Shown: in pieces, positions 25,250-35,872 of the stretch | How positions within the stretch are numbered: the stretch's first letter is position 1 | Layout: the number at the start of each line of letters is the position of its first letter | DNA from: Paragonimus skrjabini miyazakii | Taxonomy: Eukaryota; Platyhelminthes; Trematoda; Plagiorchiida; Troglotrematidae | Assembly: GCA_014338405.1 (NCBI GenBank) | Contig: JTDE01001075.1 | Location: forward strand, 95,055 to 159,054 | Reading direction: 5' to 3' | Length of the DNA: 64,000 bases | The notes under the pieces: model-generated | The model's database searches: none | The model's input: the letters and a program-made list of their open reading frames with translations, nothing else | Told to the model about the DNA's origin: nothing | Made by a program: the position numbers and the translations under genes

Positions 25250-27772
25250 GTACGTGAAAGACATTATACCATACACTAAAAGATGTTTAATCAACTTAAA
25301 ATCTAAAGACATTCAAAACTTTCCATTCGGTTCCGCTTGGGATTCTTATATTATTTGTGCTGTTTTCTTAGCGTTCCGCTTACCTACTGAGCCAGCCATA
25401 GAGCTACACACCCTTTCTGTAACAGGTAGCTACTTGGTTGCAATCACGAAAGTGTATTTATGCACATCTGCTTTGTTGATTCAACTCTTCCCCACAGGCT
25501 ACTCGGCGTGATAAAAGAACGAAATAAACAACAGTTACAAGACATTCACAACCAAGTGGTTAGCTTTAATAATTAGCATAAACTGAACGTGTTATCGATT
25601 CATTGCTTGGTTATAGGTGTGCATTATGACAATTAAAGGGTAAAGTAGTCAAGATTATTGTTGGTTTTGTGTCGGTTTACCTCGATATTGCAGTTCCACA
25701 CTGTTGACGATTTTATGATCCCTGCTGTCGATTTATTCATAGTATGCAGATGTTGAACGGAAAATAAGATAACTATTAACCGACCTGTAGCTACCGAAAT
25801 AGTAACGTGAATATAACTTTGTGCCTTATATTTACAGACAAGTCCACTTACTCGGTGGTGAACAGTGGTTCAACTGAATTTTGCTAGTAATATAAGCAAC
25901 GGAAATCAATTTGTTTATGACGTGCGCCATTCAATCTTTCGGTATGACCCAACTAGGCTTCATGAGTATCAGTCTCTGACTTTACCAGGAATGTTTTCTA
26001 CTTTTCCTCGGTTTCTTAACATTTCACCTTTTCACTTAAGAAATCGTGCCATTCGTCGTTCTTTGATTGACAGTAAGCGCTCCGTCATTTCAATAGTTCA
26101 CTAATTTGTCAGCCCGTTTATATGAGATTTTCTGCAGTCCCCGAAATTAGCGGTGACTCATCTAGTGGGATGTAATCATTACTGAGCATGATTGACTGTT
26201 GTTTGGATTCATGTCGAACTATCGTTCAGAACCTCTCAGAAATAGTTCCTAGTATTGAGCGATTCATATTTAGAGGCATACACTTGCTGATGGTAGTTTG
26301 TGGCGAGAGGGATATGTCATAAAAACAAAAGAGCCACATGTTGACTGCTGGTCACGTTTCCGTGGGAACAGATTCCAAAACTTAGCGTATGACGGAATCT
26401 TTCATAAGTTTAACGGTGTTATTGTACTGGGTTTCCGTTTGTGTGCTTTATGTCGTATAGGACCAAAACCATGAGTGAGAACTACAGCCTCCTATAACAC
26501 TTTCCTTTGCTTAAAACACCTTGCAGTTTTGTGGTGGGTAAGAAAACTAGCAGATGCCCATACCACAATTCTAAAAGGGATCGAGAAAGGATTTGCTAAT
26601 AGATGACCCTGTTAAACAGGTTTGAAATGAGTGACAACCGTTTGGGATTTGGTGATCACATTGGCACGATGTACGCCGGCAGATGTGAATGAATGATATT
26701 TTAGTGGTCGTCTAAGTAGTAGGTCACCTAAGGATAGTAGACAAACTATTTACAAAACTTCTATTAGTCTTTTATGAGTTGTCGCTAACGTGAGCTGGTT
26801 TCTCTGATCAACCACAAGATGATTGAGAGTTTTAGACCCGCCTCTGTTAAAGAAAATGGTTCGCATATCTTACTGTAAGCGTAATGACCTCGAATAAATG
26901 ACCTCACGCACAATCCTGTGGGTAAAAATTTTGTGGTGGTCCATCTTTTGTTGTTTTGTCAGGGGCCTTATACAGTTGCATTGTTAGTGAGATACAAAAA
27001 TGTCTACCACTTCACTGGCTAGCGCAAGAACCCACTGCTTAGAAATTACTTCCTGTCGTCTACTGGAGTCCGCTTTTTGTCAAGCGACTATACCTTGTCA
27101 TATCTGATGTGGGTGATACCCATATCAACTATTCGTATACGGACAACAATATCCAAATTTTTTCTCGCAAGAAAATAAGAAACTAGAAATGTGTTTAAAC
27201 GGACTCAGTGGAATTGTCCTTGATAAGGGTGAACTTGGTTAAAATGGCACTCATGCTACGATTCTAATGTACCATGATTTAATGTTCTTTTTAAAAATAC
27301 GAAGTTTAAAGTATTCAAAACAAGCGATCGATTACATCCATCAGCACTAAAACCATTTGTGTAATTCTATGTAACGATCAAATACCCTACGAGTTGAAGT
27401 AGATGTTAGCAATTCAGAGGTTTCCATACACTTACTTTTGATCCATTTTCCCTAATAACACAATCAGCTCTTGTAGTATTGATCCTATTGATCCTAAATT
27501 CTATTTTCAGTAACAAGTATTCACTAGTTAGTCAATTCCAATTTCGACATAAATATGAAAAATTTTGAGCATTTTTTGGTAGAAGTTTGTCTACTGAAAT
27601 CGGCATTTTACTCCTATAATTAGACCGTTAGTTCAAATCTGACGTCTTGTATCTCCATGTACAAGTCTAAATCGAATCGGACATTTCTGTTTGTTTTTCT
27701 AATCATCGTTCGTTTCTAATGTTTTCATTCAAATAAGTCAGCAATCTTTTTCTGTTATCGGCTCGTATCTAG
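25250..27772. other. Intron 3 of gene 1
   Basis: This is 2.5 kb of AT-rich sequence. An acceptor-like TTTACAG at 25831-25837 is followed by a stretch that is stopped quickly in every frame, so I do not call an exon there. Bases 26450-27130 are slightly richer in GC but give no readable protein. No mobile element was recognised. Confidence 0.5.
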
Positions 27773-27817
27773 CCGAAACCCTGCAAGAGCTCACCCAGGA
27801 AGAAATTCAGTATCAGG
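27773..27817 (+). CDS. Gene 1, exon 4 (45-base microexon)
   Basis: The exon sits between acceptor GCTCGTATCTAG and donor AGG|GTTAAA. It is exactly 15 codons long and, read in phase 0, gives PKPCKSSPRKKFSIR, a basic Ser/Pro-rich peptide that matches the style of the next exon. It is phase 0 at both ends, so skipping it would keep the frame. All three frames are open. The alternative reading ETLQELTQEEIQYQ looks like coiled coil and fits the alternative donor of exon 3. The donor is weak. The GC jump relative to the flanks supports an exon. Confidence 0.5.
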
Positions 27818-28186
27818 GTTAAACCTACCAACAGGCTATCATCAAGTTTATCGATTACTATTAAGAACATTTAATTAATGAACTTTTGACAATATTAACA
27901 ATGTGTTCGATGATGGTCTTTACAGTTTACTTAACAGACAAAACGCCGCCTCCCGTCCAGGGAAAGACAGACAAATATTCTGTATTACATCATTTTTAAT
28001 AATAACTCACATATGGAATCATCAATCCTAATCAATCGAACTCTCTTTTCCGGCTACTCAGGTGTACAGTGCATTTTGTAACGCAATGGGTATAGCTAAC
28101 AAAATATATTTTTAATCAGAAGCGTACAGTCAGCTATTTGTGTCACATACCCCTTCATTTTCCCCACTTTTTTTCATCGCCTTCAG

Positions 28187-28656
28187 TTACACGGTATCTT
28201 GGGCCATACGGACAGTTCGAGCAATATCTCTGGTAAGCGATCGTTAATTGCAAGGCCGAGTCCCGCTTCGCAAGATAGCAGCACTAGTGAGAAATTTCCC
28301 CCTGCTATTGCCAAATCCACAAGCACCACTTTCGAATTCACTCATCGTAGTAACATGTATATTTCCAGAGGGTTAAATTGTGGTTATTCTAATTCCTCTG
28401 AACGGAGCTTAGTCAGTGGAACTCGCAGGTTAATTCGCAGCTATTTTATCCGTAATGCAAGTTGTGAAGGAGAAATCCCCATCCGTCCGAGCAACGTACA
28501 TCAGCTTGCTTCATGCAGGAGGCAGACACAACATCAACAGCCTAGATCAGATGAGAACGAGAAAGAAATAACCAAACAGGACCAAACAGACCATGAAACG
28601 AATACGGGCAATTTTCTTCCCAAATCATCTCCATTGGAAGCGAACAGAATTTTGTA
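28187..28656 (+). CDS. Gene 1, exon 5 (Ser-rich region)
   Basis: The acceptor has an excellent pyrimidine tract (CCCCACTTTTTTTCATCGCCTTCAG is the intron end, 28162-28186). The frame is open for 156 codons in phase 0, beginning LHGILGHTDSSSNISGKRS and rich in Ser, Arg, Asn, Gln and Thr, for example RQTQHQQPRSDENEKE. The donor GTAAGT at 28657 cuts inside what would be an in-frame TAG, leaving TA in phase 2. Joined to the T at 31718 this makes a Tyr codon and continues into the next exon. A sequence of this length and composition is unlikely to be open by chance. It is probably a disordered linker. A nearer GTAAGC donor at about 28234 would make a short version. Confidence 0.68.
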
Positions 28657-31600
28657 GTAAGTTAAGACTTTAACAAAACTGATGTTTATTTTGATGGATC
28701 TTACTGATGGATTTGCTTATCAGTATACGCATTCAATTGAACCCGTTTGATATCCCTAACCGGTGAATAACGATGAGCTTGTGAGGCGATATTCTAGTCC
28801 GTAGATGTAGGCGAATTCACCTTCCATATTCAATTTCACTTTCTATTTAGCATAGATTTGTATTACCTGTGCATTTCTAGAACATGTCAAGTCATCTTTT
28901 CCGAAGTCATGTTTTCATTTTTGTCAACCAGATCATTAGCAGTAGAAACTCAAAGGGCAATTGATGTATTTAACAAAATACTGGATTCACATCAAAATCA
29001 TCAGGGCAAAAAGAAGATGAGCAGTATGCTAAAACTATTACTTTTATCATTAGCAAGCTTGAAACACATGGATTACATAAGTCAAAAAAATCAAAACGGA
29101 AGAAGTGGACAATCATACAACGACTATCAGGGTAATCCGATCGTCTGCTTTAATCAGTTTTTTGCACACAATAACTTTTGGCGTATACGAATAAACGTAG
29201 CCTCACAAAAGGCTTTACTGCACGGTTTAAATTAAGTAGCCGTCTTTTTTATTCGTTAATAGGTCAACTTGGTAACATAATATCAAGGTATGTTTAGCAA
29301 CTGATTACGTAGGATTTCAGTCAACGGACTGATTGTTTTGTGATTGTTGAGTGGTCAGTTATTTTCACTGTTTTTCTGTCACTCACTGAGTTGGTTGTCA
29401 ATACGTTCTGCATATGTAAACGTCAGTACAACCGCAAGTTTTGTACTACATAACGTGAGAGACAAATCTATTGGACAGACTGTGTTCGTCATTATGTGAA
29501 ACTGGCCTCTTGATAATCCAAACAAAATGCAGTTGCATACCTACCTGTTAAAACAGGTTTCCTTTTGCTTAATATCAATTGCCAGATGATTCACTTTGAA
29601 TTTCAAAAGTAGAAAGACACCTTACCTTCAGGCTGCCTGAACTGACATTTTGCATTTGTTCATCTTGTTGTGAGCTCCTGTGCATATTTTGTGATAGCAG
29701 TTTACTGTACTTCATGTTCTCAGCGAATGCGTAAAACCTCCGAAGTCTATGGACCGTACGACGTTTCCATGCAACCACAAATTATTGGGTTGACTCTCGT
29801 TCATATTACTTTCAACTGCTCTGTTCCAAAATTCAAACTGTTTATGTATACGCAGGTAAACACAGTAGGATTTCAAAAACGGATTTCAGTTACCTCCAAT
29901 GCAGATAGGATAGGATAGGACATCTCACGCCTTGAACGTAAACATATATGACACAGTAAATCTACTTAAATACAATGAAGGTGTTTCCAACACTGATATT
30001 CCGGATACATGATATGCAAGCAATTCGACAAAAGTAACCAATCGTATGAAGTACGCATTGACAACGGAGATTTTAACAAAATGTCAAAAGTGCTGATGTA
30101 ATTAAAACATATACAAGACTAGCTGCTGCCGTCCACCTGAATTTGCTGGGGTTATAGTGTCCCGTTACGTCGACTGGAAACATTTCCTCTTTTCTGGTTT
30201 TTCAAATTCCCATTTTGTGCATGTAGACGACCTCCACTTTGAACTGTCGGCTTACATTAACCGCGACCACAAGTCAGAAAATTACAATATTTTTTTATTT
30301 CTTGGTGACCGCTTTCGAATAACTGTTGTATCACACGTTCCGTTCATTCTTAGACACATCAGATAAAGATATTTAGAATGAGATTCGACAGTTCAACCCT
30401 CTCTACTACCAGTCGAATTTTATTGGGCCGCTTATCTAGTTTTTAACAGCTTTGGCTCGCAAAACAATAGGTTGCCCGCAAGGAATTCGTTTGGGTTTCG
30501 TCTTGCTGTTGTGTCTAAACAAATGTGAAATATATCGAGGACTGTCTGTCCGAGAACAGATGTTATCAACTATTAAATTGATTTAAGGTTGAATATGTCG
30601 TCGTAATGTTAGTACGTATGTCCCCCGCAATGTTTATTGCATGAATTCGGAGTAAACACCTCATGAAGCTAACTATTATAGTAAGCACCTGTTGATATGT
30701 GGTCAAAGGTGTCTTGAAACAAGTTGCATGGTGTTACGTTGTAAATTCTTTCTCAAACTCGTGACTCCAAAATATGGTCCCCAAGTGTGATACCCTCTAC
30801 ATATACAAAACTCAATTAATAATAACTGGCTAAAGTTGACATCATTTGTGTTTCTTTTCAAAATGAAGTGGTGTTTGTAAGTAATTAAATCAATCTTTGT
30901 CTTGTTCGATTTTTGGTCAATGAATTCCCACCTGCCGCCCACCTTTGTACTGGTGTTCCAGCCAAAGAGAACTGATACCAAAACAGTTCCGCTGACTAAC
31001 TACTGTTCTTCTGTTGGTTTTGGGAGCATGAAGCCATCCATCCTAAAGTTCCATAGAAGAGACTTTAAAAAACTAGACCAAATGCCTCAAACTTTCAACT
31101 GCCAGATGACATCATGGATGTCATTTGTTCCTGCCATATGTTCAGGGGGAATCTCTCACTTGTGTCTCCCCTATCTTATGTGGTGTTGAATTAAACTTTC
31201 GTCGTCTGTTATCTTTTCAAGTGGTAGATAACTACTCTTTTTAACAAGGTTTTTAAACGTCTTTGCAAATTTAGTATCACACTGTTGAGATTTATGAAGT
31301 CAGTTTCATAACTTTTGAAAACGTCTTTTATTAATTCATCGCATACGTATTAATAACCTGAAATTGTAGACGGTATTTTTCATTCATCTTGCTAGCTCTT
31401 ATTTTAGAGCAGTTAATTTTGGAATGTACGCCCTAGGGTTTTTCCACGTGCAGCGGTAACATAATAGTTCATCGAACGTTTAGAAAAACAACTTATGGTC
31501 ACATATCACCAGCGGTAACAACATATTCCTAGGATGAGCTGTTGGGCTCTCCAGACTGAACAAAACATAATGCTAGATCCGGTTTTCCATGTCATCGGAG

Positions 31601-31717
31601 ATGGTTCACATTGTTTATCTTTTGTTAGGCTATATGTTAACGAACTATAATTCGACATTTTAAACCTATCAAAGCTACTAATTCTGCTCGCTATTTGGCT
31701 ATCTGTTGCATTATCAG
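28657..31717. other. Intron 5 of gene 1, with a possible alternative exon
   Basis: This 3.1-kb intron includes a candidate alternative exon at 28932-29131, listed separately. Bases 29240-31700 are AT-rich with short frames only. A (GATAG)-type triplet repeat lies near 29904-29919. No mobile element was identified. Confidence 0.45.
28932..29131 (+). other. Candidate alternative or poison exon of gene 1
   Basis: A fair acceptor (CATTTTTGTCAACCAG) and a donor GTAATC bound 200 bases with one open frame (SLAVETQRAIDVFNKILDSH, later GRSGQSYNDYQ). It leaves in phase 1, which fits an alternative acceptor of the next exon at 31732. Entry from exon 5 would create TA+A, a stop. It may therefore be a regulated stop-bearing exon, an exon of an alternative transcript, or chance. 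Confidence 0.22.
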
Positions 31718-32318
31718 TTTTCCGGATTCAGAAGATCGAAATGATGCACAACCGACCGAAGAAATCAATACAGTCATACATGATCTGCGCTATCCGAAAC
31801 GACTTTTTTATTTAAAGCGACTACGATTAACTGGTAAAGGCTTCTGGAATGACAGATGCAGGGCGAAGCATCCTAACGAAGTACCAGCGACTTTGCCTCA
31901 ACCAAAACCAACAAAGTCCCCAAAGTTGGAGTCAAAAACACTCGAAGAAATGGCCGCTTCATCCGATGGTTTTAATATCAATCAGACCAGTTTTGCATCC
32001 GAAAGTTTATTAAGAGATTCACCCGTTTCAACTACCAGAAAACCGTTCAGATTGCTAAAGCAATTCAGTATGGAAACACAGGGGGCTGATGGATTAGGAA
32101 AAATGAGTGAAATACCCAAATATACCAGATATAACACAGAAAAGCAAGCCGCGGCAGGTCAATCAGAATCAAAAAGAACAGCGTTGCATGTTTTCTCCTC
32201 AAACTCTCTCAGTCTTGCTGTTGGCTCATCAGAAAAAACAGAAGTACCCTTTGAAAATTCAAACGCCTCCGCAGCTCACGGTGAAGCAGCAAACTATACA
32301 GATGCCAAATGGTGTGAA
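31718..32318 (+). CDS. Gene 1, exon 6 (basic, Ser/Thr/Pro-rich)
   Basis: This 601-base exon runs from acceptor TTGCATTATCAG to donor GAA|GTAAGA. After the split Tyr codon it encodes 200 residues: acidic FPDSEDRNDAQPTEE, a strongly basic block YPKRLFYLKRLRLTGKGFW, a Pro/Lys stretch (PQPKPTKSPKLES), then Ser/Thr-rich text ending NYTDAKWCE. It is the longest coding-like stretch of the host gene, and its codon use looks coding. A second acceptor (GGATTCAG, exon from 31732) is possible. The exon ends in phase 0 and joins the terminal exon at 35720. The composition suggests an extended scaffold region with a basic binding patch; that is inference, and no domain is recognised. Confidence 0.74.
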
Positions 32319-35300
32319 GTAAGACAGTTGTTTTTACTTGTAGTCTGTCCGTTTGGTCGTTGCGTAAAGTGTTTCGAAGCATGGGTGGACCTTTACAGAT
32401 GTTTCGGTGCTCAGGTTGTACCACAGCGATTAAGTGAATGCACATATCATCCGAAAAATCCTCTTTCATTTTTTGCTATACTCAATTGATTTCTAACTGA
32501 TTGATTTAAGTGGCTACATTTCAATGGAAATGTTAATGTACAATTCGTCATCATGAATAGACACTAATCAAGAGCTCCCAAAATGTTCATTTTAGATTCG
32601 CAGTAATACTCCTGAACCCGTGAATATATGGCGAATTACTTTGAAGGATGTGTGTCGACTAAGTATAAAAACAACTAATATACCATAGCCGGCTATCCAT
32701 TTTCTCTAGATGTGTCACACCGTCTGCATTCATTTCTCAGCCTACTGAGAGCAGCAGTTTTACAGTGGAAACTTGGTGCCCTTAAAAGTCTGCAACGCGG
32801 CAAGCACTCAAGAAAATGTTATTATTGCCCCTTCATAGCGTGCTGTTAATTCCAGTGTTTATTTTAAGCAGTAATGACTTAGATGTAAACATAAATAACA
32901 TTACCTAGCTGTTAGTAGCAGATGGGTTGAAAAGTACTACGCTTTTTGTTCATCAGCTGAAACTTCCTTTAGGTAAGTGTGGGCATTTGATAATGAGCAA
33001 TGACTGACCATCTGATGGATCGCACGATCTTGTGAGTGAACCTATTGGATTTTTAAATACATATTTGTAGAATGCACCGGAAAGATGTTATCAGGTGTCA
33101 CCAGATACAGAATAGAACGTAATTTCGTTACTTTTTTCACTCGGTACGAAATTATAATGAACAGAGCAGTAAGAAGACGGACAGAGGTAGATGCTAGCAT
33201 TTCGTATTGCCTCTTCAGTACCGAATAACAATAACCAGGAACATATATATGACACTATTAGGGTGGGGGTGAAGAAAACAAAATAGCAAATTAAGTGGAG
33301 AACAACAACGCAAAACTATTAGGTCCATGGGAGTCTAAGGCTTACATATACTTGTTTTTGTACACACAACGCTGGCTTGAGACGACTAATCGCAACCGCC
33401 TCAGCAAAACGCAGGAAACGCGGATTAGTGTGACGCATTATAATTTTAAATGTTGATTCAGGATTAATCCGGTGACCGGTGGCCAACATGTGTTTGGCGA
33501 TAGACGAGGCCGGAAGTTTGCGTGATCCGGGGACGAAGGGAGTAGACTGCGCAGTCACATCCTGAACCCATTTCGGCATATGTTCCTTCATCCTAGAGTT
33601 CAAGCACCTATCGGTTCTGCCGATGTAACTTTCGCCGCAGTTACACACAAATTGATAAATACAGTGTGATTTGGCGCCAATAGGTTGCTCTCCCTTTATT
33701 GAAGGTAACGGCAGCTTACGAGTTCGATCAACGACTATGATTTCAGCCGCATTGTATGCCCGCTTAATGGAGTCGACGAGGCGTTTTGTTGTTCGAAGTG
33801 AAGAAATGTCACGCCCAGGATGGTATCGCAGCAATGGGTTGTTTCAAACCCCTTTCATTTTGTACACATTTTATACACGATTTATATACCCGACGTATTC
33901 AAATAGGGAGTTCGTAAGAACAGTTCCTTGAACAACAGTCAATTTATTCTGGTTGCTCAATTTGGAAATTCAAATTCCTATCGTGTCAGAAGAACCAAGG
34001 TGATCACTATTCACACAAAGTTGTAGCTGAACGCTTGGATAGGGTCATTCGGACGTGCCTAGTGGAAAGTTACTGACGTCGTGCTTAACACGTTGGTCTG
34101 TAGTACAAATTCCGATCCGGACCATGATATATACTAATGATGAGCTGTGGTAAGGGCGAAGCTCGAGTCTAATGATTCCTCGCGAATTGCGCTATCAGAA
34201 CGATTAATCTAAATACTAGTGCTGCAGTCAAGGGTGGGGGGTGTTCAGTATAGTCGAACTTAAATTCCCGGAATTACACCAACGATTATCGAAACAGATG
34301 TGAAAGAATAGTAGACAAAAATTCTAGGTTAGGGATGATAGGGTGCACACAGAAAGAAGAACAAGAAGTACTAACCACTGAATTAATGATGGAAAGTTCA
34401 CTTTTCCGTCCAAAACCGTCCCTCGAGAAAATGATTTTATCAAATCAGAATTAGCGAAAATGTCGTGAACATTCAAAAAGTGACCTTCCCTATATTCTAT
34501 CTGTTCAGCTTTTATTCCGGTATGCTTATTAGTAGTTTAATTACGGTGACCACTATTTTTGGTAATTGACCTTCAGCCTTCTGATTCAAGAATGTGTGTA
34601 GTTAGCTATACACTATATAAAAACCTTGTAGTTTTTTCCTTGTTCCACATGTTGGTGCGGAACGAATTTCTTTTTGCACCCGTTTTATGGTTTGCCTTGG
34701 GAGCAATTAACGGGTACGGTCGCATCATTCTCCGGACCAAGATTTTCCGTGTTAAGTAGTACGAGAAGAATAATCTGATTTCTATCTAGCACAAAACTAT
34801 ACCGTGTAAGAGCCAGCGTATTTCTTCGAGGGCTCACAACACTTATTTGGAAAGCCGGTTCAGCTATTACAAACGGAGTAGTTGCAGTACGCAGGATCAA
34901 ATGATATGCAAGGAAGTCAATGATACACTTCACAAAATATAAATCAACATACATTATAAAGGATGAGTGATTAAATTTATGCGAAACATTCCCTGAATTT
35001 TAGATCATCGACTATGGGGCAGGTTTTATTTCCACTTATTCTAGACCGATTATGCTTTCGAATGTGAGCTTCAAAAATAACGACTGTTACATAGAGACAG
35101 AATTAATTGCACAAATTTGCAGATGTATATTAAATATCAGAAACTACTAATAACAACTATTTGATAACTAAACGATACTACTAAGAACGCTGCATAGTTT
35201 TCAGATCTTAAAAAGTGTTCCACATTCATCTATTTTCACAAATATTTTCGCACCATTTACTGGTGGTGGTTCATATAAGTTTCGGCTCTTTTGCTCTAGT

Positions 35301-35719
35301 GGTACGTCATACTTGCTAACATAAAAAAGTTATTTGTTCATCAAATTCGAGAGTTATATTGTTGCAAATGACAAACCCATTAATGTATCCCAGTTGTCAT
35401 CAATCCGAGAGAAATACTGACAGTAAGATTGCCAAGATGTTCCACCACTATTGTGGCTCATTAATTACTGTTTGCAGTCGTACTGCTAGAGAACTACGTG
35501 TCTTCTCTAATCCTGATGACAAAAGAACAAACTTGCCCACTTGTTTAAAAGCCAGCTCTGACAATCCCGAAATGCGGACAATAATGGTCAAAAGTAGACA
35601 GTTTTAAGCTAACGTGCCAGACATTGTATGCCTGTGAACAAAGCCGACGATTACCAATTATTTTCATTCTAATCTAGTACGTATATTTCTGACTACTTTT
35701 TATTCTACTTGCTTTACAG
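32319..35719. other. Intron 6 of gene 1
   Basis: This 3.4-kb intron holds a Penelope-like GIY-YIG remnant at 33319-33834 on the minus strand. Elsewhere (32319-33300 and 33840-35719) the frames are short and without motifs. The frame at 35359-35607 is not bounded by splice sites in a compatible phase. Confidence 0.5.
33319..33834 (-). pseudogene. Penelope-like element C-terminus with GIY-YIG endonuclease
   Basis: This is a 171-codon frame. Residues 58-77 hold the zinc-binding-like start CIYQFVCNCGESYIGRTDRC with the YIG at 70-72 and catalytic-type Arg at 73. KEHMPKWV (83-90), SSIAKHMLATGH (110-121) and the conserved Glu in FAEAVAISRLKPALC (143-157) follow. These are the expected blocks of the GIY-YIG domain in Penelope-like retroelements, where it nicks DNA for integration. 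Residues 1-50 match the linker that normally follows the RT thumb. The RT itself is missing, so the copy is 5'-truncated at about 33835, as usual for reverse-transcribed insertions. This domain is unusually intact, with no internal stop, and is the youngest-looking Penelope copy here. It is antisense in the last intron of gene 1. Confidence 0.86.
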
Positions 35720-35872
35720 ATCCCCGATGTAGCATATTCCCCCAAACCACATTCCTACGCACCAATTTGCACGGGTTCTGTCCCGCTCAATCCAAGTCTT
35801 GCAGGCAAACCACCCGTTGGCACGCAAGATCCGCCACCCGAGAGTAAATCCGACCGATTGTGTTGGCAGTAA
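35720..35872 (+). CDS. Gene 1, terminal exon
   Basis: The acceptor TTGCTTTACAG is followed by 50 codons in phase 0 and a TAA at 35870-35872. The peptide is Pro-rich: IPDVAYSPKPHSYAPICTGS, then GKPPVGTQDPPPESKSDRLC and WQ. It follows WCE from exon 6 without a phase break. GC is much higher than in the flanks, and the open frame ends shortly before AT-rich sequence. No canonical AATAAA was seen within the next 200 bases, so the 3' end is unknown. This closes a visible protein of about 547 residues. Confidence 0.74.
   Translation: MPDVAYSPKPHSYAPICTGSVPLNPSLAGKPPVGTQDPPPESKSDRLCWQ

Noticed and set aside
25375..25410. A minus-strand tRNA A-box-like sequence (GGCTCAGTAGGTAAGCG)
   Set aside because: No matching B box or acceptor stem at the required distance.
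25838..26103. An extra exon of gene 1 after TTTACAG at 25837
   Set aside because: All frames stop quickly after the acceptor; the longer frame 25865-26104 is preceded by a stop and has no compatible acceptor.
28199..28657. A single-exon gene starting at 28199
   Set aside because: The frame opens before 28199 at a strong acceptor (28187) and its stop is cut by a perfect GTAAGT donor, so an exon of gene 1 fits better.
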